From Lucinisca nassula (taxonomy: Eukaryota; Mollusca; Bivalvia; Lucinida; Lucinidae), in assembly GCA_963580285.1 (NCBI GenBank), contig OY757017.1, forward strand, positions 15,016,538 to 15,080,537: DNA of 64,000 nucleotides, given 5' to 3'. The notes beneath the pieces are model-generated. The model was not told where the DNA came from. It ran no database searches and saw only the letters and a program-made list of their open reading frames with translations. Made by a program: the position numbers and the translations under genes. Below, piece after piece: positions 28,815 to 39,900 of this stretch (positions are counted from its first letter, which is position 1; each line of letters opens with the position of its first letter).

Positions 28815-28900
28815 TCCAGCAGCCTCAGTAGCTCAGTCAGATGCGCGTCTGACTGGTGATCAGGAAAATGCGGGTTCGATACCTGCCGGAGTTGGCAACA
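28815..28900 (+). mobile_element. tRNA-derived SINE head
   Basis: CTCAGTAGCTCAGTCAGATG (box A) and GCGGGTTCGATACCTGC (box B), with arms GTCTGACTGGTGATCAGG between. It is the plus-strand counterpart of the head at 24466-24538. The 3' body is decayed. Confidence 0.65.
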
Positions 28901-29229
28901 TTCTTTCGTGGATATTCAACATCTCATCTGTGTCTAAACTGTTTGCTGAAAGTACATACAATTTTTGCAAAATTTACTGCTATCAGTACAAACCTGGCTC
29001 CCCTACAATTGGACATGGACCACTCCAAACTTCTTAACTGAAAGATATCAATTGTCTTATATGGGTTAATGACACAAAGAATTAAATAATCGACCCACAC
29101 TGCATACTTTTAGAAAATTTTGTACTGAATGCAATCATCAACCTTATATCAGTATGAAACGAGTCCATTTCAAAATTTAGGGATGTCTTAAAATTTATCT
29201 GAAATGCTGAACATTTCGCAAACATGCAG

Positions 29230-29295
29230 TGTATGTCCTAATGAGACTCCGCGTTCCGCGGTATCTGATCTGGGCCTGCGCTGTTTGCCAGTTGC
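29230..29295. repeat. Hairpin MITE fragment (GATCAGACGC family)
   Basis: GAGACTCCGCGTTCCGCGGTATCTGATCTGGG followed by CTGTTTGCC: a partial copy of the hairpin seen at 22625-22760. Confidence 0.6.
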
Positions 29296-29324
29296 CAGTT
29301 TTGGGATTTCCGGTACAAAATAAG

Positions 29325-29560
29325 CGTGATAGCTCAGTGGTTAGTGCACTTTCCTCTGATGCTAGAGGTCCCGGGTTCGATCCCCGTTAGCGGCGAAGAC
29401 GCTCCATTGGCATCATTTGCAGGGATGAATGTCATAAAGTGCACCGTCCTTCGGATCGGGACGTTAACTGGAGCCCCACCCCCTCCTGTGCAGGAAGAAC
29501 CATCCCCTGTGCAGGTTAAAGATCCCTACCCTAAATGCATGATTACCGTGTAGACTGTGA
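29325..29560 (+). mobile_element. tRNA-derived SINE (family split by the Polinton)
   Basis: The head has box A GATAGCTCAGTGGTTAGTGC and box B GGGTTCGATCCC at normal tRNA spacing. The body contains GCAGGGATGAATGTC, GGACGTTAACTGGAG and AACCATCCCCTGTGCAGG. The tail is ATTACCGTG. It is the best intact copy for judging the pre-insertion site of the Polinton. Confidence 0.8.
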
Positions 29561-29744
29561 GGCTAGAGTGCCGGGTCCCTGTGTATATCAACAATTGTTA
29601 AAATTGGACACTAGCAACTCGCAATTTTATGGTTATTATTATTAGTAATAATTTATTATTATCATTATTATTATTATTATTGCAAATATTAGATACTAAA
29701 TTGTGCGGGCTTTAAAATCACTGATGCATTTGGCTTTTGTTTGT

Positions 29745-30030
29745 TTAATTTGAGGTTTAACGTCCCCGTCAGCATTGTAAAGGTCATTTTTGGAGACGGT
29801 GCTTCCAACTTTGTGCGACTTTTACCCGACGTTGAGATGAAATGACATCTCAAGCTCTGTCGCCCAATGAAACCAATAGGGTTTATAAGCATGGACGGTC
29901 CGACTCGTACCGCTTTGCCGGGTTAGACTTAGATCCTCTAAGCGGTTTACCAGTACTCGTGTGCGGGTCGGACTTAGCTCTGCGTGGAAGCATCGCGCAG
30001 CCCATATATTTTTTCAAGCCCCGATGGGCA
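29745..30030 (-). mobile_element. SINE-like repeat with GACGTTAAACCTCAAAT tail (family D)
   Basis: In minus orientation it ends in a GGGGACGTTAAACCTCAAAT tail, after CATCTCAACGTCGGGTAAAA and CGCAGAGC...CACACGAGTACTGG. Further copies lie at 38200-38515, 39600-39900, 48895-49190, 50900-51130 and 56385-56640. Confidence 0.75.
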
Positions 30031-30114
30031 GGGGCCGTGATGCATTTGGTAATTACGTTGATTGAGTATATTGATCAATTCAATGAGTTCACACCCCGGT
30101 AATTATGCTCTCAA

Positions 30115-30345
30115 TGGAAAATCGGCCCCGCCCATCGGGCGTGGAGAAATAGACTGGGCTGCATGATGCTTCCACGCAGAGCTGATACTGATCACACATG
30201 AGTGCTGGTAAACTGCGTAGAAGGTCTAAGTCTGCCCAGGCAAAGTGGTGCGAGTCGGACCGACCATGCATATTAACCCTATTGGTTTATTGGGCGACAG
30301 AGCTTGAGATGTCATTTCATCTCAAGTGTCGGGTAAAGTCCTCTC
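30115..30345 (+). mobile_element. Family D repeat, opposite orientation
   Basis: With the previous copy it forms a large inverted repeat (arms of about 230 bp, spacer of about 85 bp). It contains GGGCTGCATGATGCTTCCAC, GCTGGTAAACTGCG and GAGATGTCATTTCATCTCAA. Confidence 0.72.
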
Positions 30346-30459
30346 CTCCAATATGGTTGATAATTCAAGATATTATGTCAGGTAAATGTTTTCTTTCTTT
30401 AATTCGTCCTTAGTATGATGCTCTATGACGGATTATAGCTATCAGGTATTGTATTACCA

Positions 30460-30600
30460 GGTATTACCGGCACTCTAGCCTCGCCACATAGGAATGGCTA
30501 GAGTGCCGGGACCGTCACTTTAGCCACCGAGTCTAGAGTGCCGGACCCGGCACTCTAGGCTTAGCGTCCAGGGTGCCTGTACTGGCACTCTAGACACTTC
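30460..30600. repeat. Cluster of GGCACTCTAG words in both orientations
   Basis: CCGGCACTCTAG and CTAGAGTGCCGG alternate at least six times in 140 bp, allowing several alternative hairpins. A single GCTAGAGTGCCGGG also occurs at about 29562. Confidence 0.8.
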
Positions 30601-30832
30601 CTTTTTCATTTTATGAGGAACTTTTGAAACTGTTTCGAATATTGCGCTATATTTTCTCAGGATGTTTCTTGGTGGTGATTAGGTCGTATGCATAAATGCA
30701 AAAACTAGTCCCAAAATCACTCTTCAATACTCTGGGGTTATAGCCCCATAGCCCCCAAAAATTAAATCGTTCACCGCAAAGGCGTAAGGAGTTTTCGAAC
30801 AGACGGGCGCTTAACTGGATGAACAAAAGTTT

Positions 30833-30902
30833 GCATCGGCCGGGAATCGAACCCGGACCGCCCGCGTGGCAGGCGAGCATTCTACCACTGAACCACCGAT
30901 CA
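30833..30902 (-). tRNA. tRNA-Gly(GCC)-like, acceptor stem broken
   Basis: Matches the intact gene at 52983-53052 with a GCC anticodon, but the 5' end of the acceptor and one T-stem pair are changed. A pseudogene or decayed copy is more likely than an active gene. Confidence 0.6.
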
Positions 30903-31284
30903 GTTGCAAGAAGAAATAGTATGGTGACATTTCATCATGTGACAGCTACATTTATCAATCATTTTTTATGATCAATATCTTTGTACATATCGATGACTAT
31001 TTACTGAGTTCTACGTCATACGGACCGATTCATCCTACAAATGAAGCGGCTGAATCCATATCATTGTGTACTTAATGTAGTTCAATGCATAACACCAAAT
31101 TTTTTTTTCACGTTTAATTACAGTTACGCTGCGGTGTATCAAGTTTGACCTGGCGGATCTTAACAACACTATTTGGGCATTATTTATTTATTTAATTTTC
31201 CACTTTGCTGAATCTCGAAAACATCATTTGGTTTTACAGGATGCGCTTGGAATATGCTAGGTATGAAAATCAATATACCCTCCG

Positions 31285-31287
<3 letters not shown>

Positions 31288-31329
<42 letters not shown>
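31288..31329. repeat. (TC)n microsatellite
   Basis: About 21 TC units. Confidence 0.95.
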
Positions 31330-31332
<3 letters not shown>

Positions 31333-31639
31333 GCTAGAGGTCGTGGATTTGATCCACGGCACAGGCGAACATTTCATATGTATTTCAACGACAGTACTTA
31401 TGATGCACACATAGAGTGAGGATTCGAGTGAGAGCACAAGTGCTTATAGAGTTGTGCTTATATAGTGCTTATATAGAGTTATTATAACACTGACATAATT
31501 TACAGAGATAAATGTCACACCTTGTATGTGCATGTTTAGTCATTGCATGTGCAGCTTAAATGTTTTCTTTCTACCCCTTTGCCGTAACCCCTGAAGTGGA
31601 CAAAGCCGGTGTACATTTTATGCACTGCAGAGAAATGCA

Positions 31640-31850
31640 TGATGAAAGCCTGCATTGCGGTAGGGTCGTTAACCAGCACAGAGGATGACATGTCCTGCAC
31701 AGGGGGTCCTCCAGTTAATGTACCCATCTGTAGGACGGTACTTTCTGACAAACATCCATGCAAATGATGGCAGTCGAGCGTGTTCGGACACCGGAATTCT
31801 ATTATCGAGAGCGAACCGGGGGCCTCTAGCATCAGAGGCAGGTGCCGTTC
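31640..31850 (-). mobile_element. SINE, same family as 29325-29560
   Basis: Reverse-complement copy: CACAGGGGGTCCTCCAGTTA, CATCCATGCAAATGATGG and GCCTCTAGCATCAGAGGCAG. The tRNA head is degenerate. Confidence 0.65.
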
Positions 31851-32094
31851 GCGTTCAGTTTCAGCAACAAGACCTAGTCATACCTCCACGAGTCACAAGT
31901 ATACTCTCATATGCGGTGCTAACATGAGTATCCCTAAATACATAAAATACCACCATATGCCTCATAAATATCTTCCTTTCCTTTCGGGAAAGGAAGCTCC
32001 TTTCGCTGTTTAGCTATACCCTAAACATATGGAAATACGTGACGAAGACTAATGCTCGATTCTAATGCTCGGAAATTATAGCTCGGTAGCTTGA

Positions 32095-32710
32095 TTTCGG
32101 TTGTTTGCACAACATATATCTTGTGCGGACAACATAATATCTTATGCGTCTGATTAAATTGTGCTAACACGATAATATGTTGTGCGCAAGATATTAAGTT
32201 GTGCGAAAAAGATATTATCTTATGCGCACAAGATAATATCTGTGCTCACAGGATATTATGTTGTTCACACAAGATTTTAAGTTGTGCGAACAAGATAATA
32301 TCTTGTGCGCACAAGATATTATGTTGTCTGCACAAGATCTATGTTGTGCAAACAAGATAATACGTTGTGCAAGCAAGATAATATGTTGTGCGAACAAGAT
32401 AATAACTTGTGCGCACAAAATAATATGTTGTGCGAACAAGATATTATGTTGTGCGAACAAGATATTATGTTGTGCGAACAAGATATTATGTTGTACGAAC
32501 AAGATAATAAGTTGTGCGCACAATATAATATGTTGTCCGCACAAGATCTATGCTGTGCAAACAAGATAATATCTTGTGCGCCCAAGATATTAAGTTGTGC
32601 GAACAAGATATTATCATGTGCGCCCAATATAATAACTTAAGCGCACAAGATAATAACTTGTGCGCACAAGATATTATGCTTTTTTGCACAAGCATACAAT
32701 ATATTATCTT
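32095..32710. repeat. Minisatellite of about 21 bp units with palindromic words
   Basis: AAGATATTATGTTGTGCGAAC-type units and GTGCGCACAAGATAAT palindromes recur for about 600 bp. The central stretch 32405-32500 has near-perfect 21 bp periodicity. The period is seven codons and lacks stops, so long open frames appear in several frames on both strands; they are artefacts. Confidence 0.9.
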
Positions 32711-33015
32711 GTTCGCATAACATATTTAAATAGATTACATGTCCATTCCAGTGTTCCGTAGTAGGCATGACCTAGAAAGAACCAGACAGTTTTTTGTCGT
32801 CTAAGAAATGCGATTTTATTTTCTATAGCCAAATTAACTTATTCTTTGATAGAAACACCCCAAAAACGACGTGTATTCTTAAACAGGGCAAATATTTAAA
32901 CTTTTAACTAATTTTGTACTGAATGGAATCTGATACCTTACATAAGCACAAGATCATTTCAAAATAGGGATGTCAGGTTGTGTTTTCTTCCAAATTTATT
33001 TGGAAAATAGCTAAA
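32711..33015. other. Non-coding spacer
   Basis: Decayed single-copy-like sequence, with TTTTGTACTGAATGGAATC as seen beside other hairpin MITEs. Nothing else is visible. Confidence 0.35.
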
Positions 33016-33105
33016 CTGTTTGCAAGCAGCGTTAACAGCGTAGGCCCCGATCAGACGCCGCGGAAGGCGGCATTTGATCTGCACCTGTAGTGTTTGCCAA
33101 TAAAC
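33016..33105. repeat. Hairpin MITE (GATCAGACGC family)
   Basis: GGCCCCGATCAGACGCCGCG and CGGCATTTGATCTGCACCTG flank a short centre, and TGTTTGCC closes the copy. Confidence 0.65.
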
Positions 33106-33809
33106 CGTTTTGGCGTTTCCGGTACAAAATGGGAGTTTTGCAGAAAGCCAAAATTCACTCTTCTAATCACTAACAATCGCCCTCAAAATGGACTCCCCTG
33201 CCTTCATTATCATCAAATCTTATTTCGTCGATACAGTTTATTGAAACAAAATCATGAATCATTAACCGAAAACCGGCATATCTGAAACAAAATGCGAGGT
33301 AGTTTTAAGACAGTTCCTGGCAAATCATGTTTCGGAGGACACCGACGTGCCAACTTCATTCATCACGTTAACAAGTCCCTCTAATGAACATAGAGGATCT
33401 TACATGAGTGTTCATGTATTATTGAATTTATAAAACGAGTCGAGGAAAAGGGTTAAAATGCGAGGCTTTGTCGAGCATTTTATCCCTTTTGCTCAACGAG
33501 TTTAAGAAATTCAATAATACATGAGCACGAATGCAAGATTCTATTTATCATATGACATGTAAAACGCATTTTATTCAAGATTGTTTACAAAAATGTCAAT
33601 TTTCCGCCGTTAGTAAATGCGACGCCGTTAAGGGCGTCTTACATGTAACGTTACGGGACGTATCTAGCTAATTTGCATATTTAATCCACTAGTGGATTAT
33701 CGAAAATATTACATGGCGTTATTAAATTCTCAGACGCGACGTCATATGATAAACCCATCTAAACCCAACTTTATACAGAGAAAACTGGGGTTAACAGGGG
33801 TATACATCA
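33106..33809. other. Host repeat flank, no gene
   Basis: Contains TTACATGAGTGTTCATGTATTATTG and ACGAGTCGAGGAAAAGGGTTAAAATGCGAGG, which recur near 37655-37920. It is therefore dispersed repeat sequence. Confidence 0.5.
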
Positions 33810-33923
33810 TTTTTCTTATTTCTGCTCTAAGACATAGATTGTGGGGACTCGTTAGAACCGCCTCAATGAGGCGGTCCTAACGATTACCCACAACCTATGT
33901 TTGGAGTATGAATAAGAAAAATA
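33810..33923. repeat. Foldback element core (family F)
   Basis: Arms TTTTTCTTATTTCTGCTCTA and its complement enclose GTTAGAACCGCCTCAATGAG and its mirror. A plain copy of the family hairpin. Confidence 0.88.
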
Positions 33924-34815
33924 AAGAAAAAATCTCATAAAAAATGTAGCCGTTTTGGAGATATTGAAAAATGCCCTATGCCACACAGGTGTGTAATCTT
34001 ATTGTTGTGCCATGCCAAATTGAATTGTGCTCAGGGTTTCACATTGACTAGCAGCGAAATCGCTGATCCTAGTCGGCGCATCCACGTGCATTCACGCAGA
34101 CAGATAAGAGCTTTCGACACTTGCATGAAGCTTCTCTGTAGCCTTTTTTTTTATTCGGGCAACCAGCAATGACTTCTGTATAGCCATGTTTATTAGGCGT
34201 AAAACATAGCTGTGTTTCCCCTAACATGCTGCAAAAAAAAAAAAAAAAAATGGTCGTTAGGTAGGATAAACTTTTTTTATGTATTTTATTTTTTCTCCCG
34301 AAAAAAAAAAACACACTGGAACGGGACTTTATTTTTTATATGTTTTTGTTTTCGTACATGTTTTTGTTAATAAAATTGTCATGTTGAGACTTACACTGTG
34401 TATCATAATTCATTTTAGATGCTAAAAAAATGTCATCTCTGTATTTTGGATAGTACTAAATGCCAAAAACTACAAAAATGTACTTAAAACGCGAAATTAC
34501 TGTGGGAAAATGCAAAGACGACACTTGGTAGGGTCGGAATTTGAAAATGGTAGGGTCTGTGTTTTAATTTTTATTTCGTTCTTTTATTGATAAAAAAGTA
34601 CAGTCGGTGGGTCTGAAGCAGGGTCGGTCGGGTTAACAGAAACACGGCTATTTGTTTTAAGCCTCAAACTTACCAAAGGTTCGTTTCACATTCTTCCTCT
34701 AAAATTACCACAAATGGGAGACCCTCTACGTTGTTAACATAATTATTTCCTCGCGACTTTTTTTTTCAAATTATACACAAGTTAAATGTTTGTCACAAGT
34801 TAATGTTTGTTCAAA
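33924..34815. other. No gene recognised
   Basis: Non-coding host DNA with A- and T-runs near 34230-34320. Confidence 0.4.
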
Positions 34816-34821
34816 ATTATG

Positions 34822-35908
34822 CCCCGGTCACACCTTTACGTTTCTGCTACGTTTCACCACGTTTCTGACAAAAACCCAAAACGTGGCCAAACGTCGCAAC
34901 CTGCTGCGTTTTTTATGCAAATTAGATGTCTTGTTGTGTACATGGAGTATGAGCTACGTTTCTACTGCGAAGCTGCGGCGTAAGACCCACGTATCGCGGC
35001 GTTTGCGTGACGTAAGTGCTGCGTATATCGCGTTGCTGTTACGTAGGAGCTGCGTTTCATTCTGACCTGCGACGTTGCTGTTGCGTAACAGCGGCGTTTT
35101 AAAACGTATGTGGTAATAGTACGTATTGTTGTCATTCATTCAAGTGACATCGAAGTATCAACATGACAAGGAAGAGAGGAAAGGCAACTTGCAGGACCGG
35201 GGCAAAGAGAAGCTCGATGCCTAATCTCAGCCCTGCGGTTAATATTCAGACTGATCAGGGATCAGAGCGGGACAGAAATCCGTGTTGTATATATATAATT
35301 TATATATGAGACCACTTGATCGAGATTAAAATGTATTATGCGATGCCACTTGACCTCATTTGAAACTCAACAAAAGCCACAATCGTCGCTATTACGCCGC
35401 AGGTAAACTTGAAACGCCACAGCTATTTTTACTACGTCGTACATACGCAACAATAACGTCGCACATACGACAGCTACGTAGTATTTACGCCATGCTTACG
35501 TTATGATACGCCGTGGAAACGCCGTATTTAAAATAAAAACGTAACAGATACGCCGTAGATACGAAAGGAACGTCGCTGTTACGCAGCGACAACGTGTCGT
35601 ACGCCACACTTACGTGGTAAGTCTTGAGTGGCGTATGTGCGGCGTAAGAGGCGTTTGTGCTACGCTGCTGCTGCGTTCCTTTCGTTTGCACTGCGTTTCT
35701 GCTACGTATGTACGACGTTTCGAACCTGCCACGTATGTGCGACGTAAAGAAGTTGCATGCAACTTCTTTACGTGGCAGCCTCGCGTAAGAGGCGTTCCTG
35801 CTACGTATCTCGGCGTAAGAGCTACGTTCCTGCGGCGTACCTTTCGTTTCGCCACGTATTGAGAAACGTAGCGCTTACGCGGGTCGAAACGTAAAGGTGT
35901 GACCGGGG
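34822..35908. mobile_element. CGT-rich element with inverted ends, about 1.09 kb
   Basis: The ends CCCCGGTCACACCTTTACGT and ACGTAAAGGTGTGACCGGGG are perfect inverted repeats (20 bp), continuing as imperfect complement. Inside, degenerate words such as GCTACGTTTC, GCGGCGTAAGA and TACGTATG are repeated dozens of times near both ends, while 35100-35400 is ordinary. No protein domain is encoded; the ORFs are repeats of CGT words. I class it as a non-autonomous foldback-like element. Confidence 0.78.
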
Positions 35909-36419
35909 TAGTAGTTTTTATTGCTCCCAAGGGACACCTTGTTTCTTTCATTAACTTGTACTTTCGACAATTGAATCAAACTTGTCTCTAGAGGAATGAA
36001 AGGTACACATTAACAAAAGGAATCTCCTAAGACATTTACGGTGAAAAAGGTCATTGTATTGTTCGCCAACAAATAGCTGGCAGTGACGTAGCTGACTATT
36101 TGAGCTTTTTTACCGTTAGCCCCATAAGCTTTGCATTGTTCAGAACAAAAACAAGTCGTGGCGTCACTGTCAACTATTCCTCGACGGACAGTATGTACGA
36201 AAGCGGTCGATAATACAGAACGTGATCCAATGTTTTGATACATGTACCTAACTTTGTTCCCATGTCACTGAGCATGCACGAATCACTTTCCCTATGGAAT
36301 ATCTACATTTCGTTGTTGGCAAAAAACGCCTCTTTACGATAACATTACCGTGTGACCATGTGCATTATTTAATATCTCCAAAACGGGCCTTTTTCTGATG
36401 AAATTCAGTGATATTTTTT
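35909..36419. other. No gene recognised
   Basis: Non-coding sequence. The end, from about 36350, has the GTGTGACCATGTGCATTATT and TCTCCAAAACGGGCC type flank of a family F element. Confidence 0.4.
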
Positions 36420-36760
36420 TTTATTATTATTCATACTATAAACATAGTAGGTTGTGGGTTCTTGTTAGAACCGCCACTTTGAGGCGGTTCTAACGAGTAG
36501 CCACACCCTCTGTCTTGGAGCAGAAAGAAGACCAAATATGGGCCCCGTCAAGCGAGTTTGGTACTTATCGCCTATGCGTGCAGCGAAGGTTCAGGCGAGC
36601 CTGCGCATCCGCGCAGTCTCGCCAGAACCTTCGTTGCTCGCTCATACAAGCAGTGAATCAAGAGGAACCTTCAGACAGAAAGCCATATCCCTGGCACCTC
36701 TGAATGGCTGGGCATGCGCAGTTAAAATTTGTCATGACGGAATGCTCGAAGACACAAATT
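36420..36760. repeat. Family F hairpin plus dispersed repeat copy 2
   Basis: A hairpin with GTTAGAACCGCCACTTTGAG and its mirror lies at about 36460-36500. It is followed by 36530-36760, nearly identical to 21510-21735. The pair is duplicated as a unit. Confidence 0.82.
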
Positions 36761-37224
36761 CGCTTGGCGAGGCTCATATGTTAACCCATTTAAACTCAAG
36801 TTTTCTCTATATGAAGTGAGGTTTAGAGGGCTTATTTGATGTGTTGTTCCATATAAACACATTGCAAATATTGGTTATATTAAATGTGTAATACAGTTGA
36901 CTAAATCTATAAATGGGTAGTTAGATACATTGTAGGTTCAAGTATTCATGCAATTTCAGCTTTCGATCATTAGTATTGTGAATTTTTAATTATGAAATAA
37001 TTAAGACTGTCACCCCTTGTTGCATGTATAAATATGACATTTTAATGTATCAAAACCTGCATTTTTTTTTATAAAAATCCATTATTATAAGCTAAGATGT
37101 AGCTATTTAACCTTTTTTGTACCAAATGGAATCTTCGTTCTTATATATATCATGAGTCCATTTCAAAATTTAGGGGTGACAGGTTGTGTATCTTCAAAAT
37201 TAATTTGGAAAATGGCTGAACTTT

Positions 37225-37290
37225 TTGCAAATAGTGGAGACCCTGATCAGACGTCTGATCTGAGCCTGCACTGTTTGCCCGGCTATCCGT
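37225..37290. repeat. Hairpin MITE fragment (GATCAGACGC family)
   Basis: GGAGACCCTGATCAGACG, then TCTGATCTGAGCCTGCACTG and TTTGCC, with the central GC-rich loop deleted. Confidence 0.65.
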
Positions 37291-37989
37291 TTTGGGGTTT
37301 CTGGTACTAAATGGGTTAAGTAATTTAAAGACAGTTTTGCCATATCGTAGCCAAATAGAAGACAAGTTTATTGAAACTTCGCGTAGTATCGTATATACAA
37401 TGGCGATAAACGGCGAGAGACGTTTCTACCACCCATCGATAAGTTCCGGCAAGTCGTAGGACCAAGTGATAACGTAGTCTTTACCTTTTTTCAGAACATC
37501 TATATACGTGTCTATTAAAGCCCAGTTAAAACAGTCCGTTGTTGGTTGTTCATTATGTCTTTTGGTTTACGCTGAATAGTTATATTATCTATAATACTTC
37601 TCTGAAGCGTTGAAAAATTATGTCTGTATGAGCCGGAAAACAGTAAATAGAGGATCTTACATTATTGCAGTTATTAAACGAGTTGGGGAAAAGGTATAAA
37701 ATGCAAGGTAAATTTAATAGTACATGAGCACGAATGCAAAATTCTATTTAAAACGCATTTAATTCACGATTTTTTTGAAAAAATGTCAATATTCCACCAT
37801 AAGTAACGTCGTTAAAGACGTCGTACGTGTAACGTTACGGGGCGTATATAACTAATTTGCATAATTAATCCTCTAGTGGAATACCGAATTTAATTACATA
37901 GAGGCTCTTACATGAGTGTTCATATGTTAATATTTACATTTCCATTGTAAAGTCTAATGTAAACCTATAGAAAACAATGTAGTTCATAC

Positions 37990-38075
37990 TTCCATGAACG
38001 CATCGAGTCACATGGATCGATCCTATGACCCTGGTTTACAAGGCGAGTGGCATAACCATTACACCACGGAGGATT
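37990..38075 (-). mobile_element. tRNA-Thr-like SINE head
   Basis: In minus orientation CCTCCGTGGTGTAATGGTTA and CTTGTAAACCAGGG resemble a tRNA-Thr(TGT) derived head, as at 51876-51948 and 55975-56045. The arms do not pair fully. Confidence 0.55.
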
Positions 38076-38199
38076 CTACCAAAAAATTGATTACTACCTA
38101 ATCAGTTACGATAATCGTTTTACTGGAACTTATCGACCAATTAATCGAGTATCCAAATAATTAGGTCAGCCTTACTCACATCGATAAGAAGTGTGTGTT

Positions 38200-38515
38200 T
38201 TGTTTGATTTGAGGTTTAACGTCCCCGTCAACACTGTATAGCTCATTTTGGAGACGTTGCTTCCCATTTTGTGGGACTTTTACCCGACATTGAGATGCAA
38301 TGACTTCTCAAGCCCTGTCGCTCAATGAAACCAATAGGGTTTATTAGCATGGACGGCCCGCCTCGCACCGCGGTTCCTGGACAGGTTTAGATCCTCTAAA
38401 CGGTTTACCAGTACTAGTGTGCGGGTCGGATTCAGCTCTGCGTGGAAGCATCATGCAGCCCATATATTTCTTCAAGCCCCTATGGGCGGGGGCCAGTGGT
38501 TATAAATAACCGAGC
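38200..38515 (-). mobile_element. Family D repeat
   Basis: Near-full copy, from the GACGTTAAACCTCAAAT tail (read on the minus strand) to the GCCCCTATGGGCGGGGGCC end. Confidence 0.78.
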
Positions 38516-38834
38516 AAAGTAATGCTAGGTAATTTTAGTAACTTTATCAATCGACCGGGGTGGGGTATCGTGTGTTTTGCGTCACAGGGGCTTCCAACTG
38601 ATAGTGGCTTACTGTTAGACAAGGCCTGATGTCCTTGCAGCAGGTAAGGTTAGAAGAAGGTCAGGCTAATCGGAGCTGAAAAGATAATCGATTATCTGTC
38701 TTGTCATTGCGATCGATAATCGATTAGTAATCGCTAAAGTTTTTGTCATAATTTTACCTGTTTGGCTTTCTGTCTGAGCATGACTCTTACCATATGTCGC
38801 CCTTACCATATGTATATTTGAACAGACAGGCCTG

Positions 38835-38905
38835 AGAAAACAGTGTAGACCCAGATGAGACGCCGCATTCTGCGGCGTCTCATCAGGGTTTGCACGGTTT
38901 GCCAC
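38835..38905. repeat. Hairpin MITE (GATCAGACGC family)
   Basis: AACAGTGTAGACCCAGATGA and complement around a near-perfect GACGCCGCATTCTGCGGCGTC stem. Confidence 0.8.
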
Positions 38906-39267
38906 TCATCCAGCTATTTTAGGCATACCTTTGGGTAGTAAATTGTACCTATCAAATAATCGATTGCAAGCAAATCAGTAATGATTATCATTTTTGTGAA
39001 ATTTATCGATTGAATAATCGATTATACGATTAATCCTGTCAGCCTTAGTTAGAAGTTTAATGTTGTTATTCTTCTGTTTATTCTTCTTTCTGTTATTCTT
39101 CTTTCTCCCCTGTCCCTCACTTTCTTCTCCTCTACTGTGTCTGCTATCTCTTTCCTCCCCTTCCCTTCGAGACGACACAAAATGACCAACAAGGGTTGAT
39201 GCGACGTTAAACCCAAAATCAGTCATTATCAATCGAGACGGGCAATAAAAAACGGAAGTAAAAATGT

Positions 39268-39319
39268 GCATCGGCCAGGAATCGAACCCGGGCCGCCCGC
39301 GTGGCAGGCGAGCATTCTA
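39268..39319 (-). tRNA. tRNA-Gly(GCC) fragment, 5' part missing
   Basis: The anticodon and T arms match the intact Gly gene, but the sequence breaks off in the D arm at 39319. Pseudogene. Confidence 0.6.
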
Positions 39320-39504
39320 GATGCAGTTGCAACATCATTCACTTCAGCGGTTATTGACATAGCCTTCGTCATTAGTGACAAGTTCATATACATAATATTG
39401 ACAGGTGTTTGATTAACTACTTACATAAAGTAATTAAACCACACCTATTGCTGACTATCAACCAATCAAATTGCTTGATAAGATATACGTGTTCACTTCA
39501 CAAA

Positions 39505-39575
39505 CTGCATGACAAACAGTGTAGATCCTGATCAGATGGCTTCAGTAGCCATCTGATCTTGATCTACATAGTTTT
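39505..39575. repeat. Hairpin MITE (GATCAGATGG variant)
   Basis: AGTGTAGATCCTGATCAGATGG and CCATCTGATCTTGATCTACA are complementary arms around CTTCAGTAG. Confidence 0.75.
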
Positions 39576-39599
39576 GTAAAATCAGGGTTTATCATTTTT

Positions 39600-39900
39600 G
39601 TTTGTTTGATTTGAGGTTTAACGTCCCCGTCAACACTGTAAAGGTCATTTCCGAGACGTTGCTTCCAATTTTGTGGGACTTTTACCCGACATTGAGATGA
39701 AATGACATCTCAAGCCCTGCCGCCAAATGAAACCAATAGGGTTTATTAGCATGGACGGGCCGCCTCGCACCGCGGTTCCTGGACAGGCTTAGATCCTCTA
39801 AGCGGTTTACCAGTACTAGTGTGCGGGCCCTATTCAGCTCTGCGTGGAAGCATCATGCAGCCCATATATTTCTTCAAGCCCCTATGGGCGGGGGCCATAG
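39600..39900 (-). mobile_element. Family D repeat
   Basis: Very close to 38200-38515, about 1.4 kb away in the same orientation. Confidence 0.78.

Noticed and set aside
32215..32695. Cys-rich repeat proteins (LCEQDIM, AHNILFC types)
   Set aside because: The 21 bp minisatellite is open in most frames in both directions; no start or conserved domain.
35614..35951. Arg/Val-rich ORFs in the CGT-rich element
   Set aside because: Low-complexity translation of ACGT words; no recognised domain.
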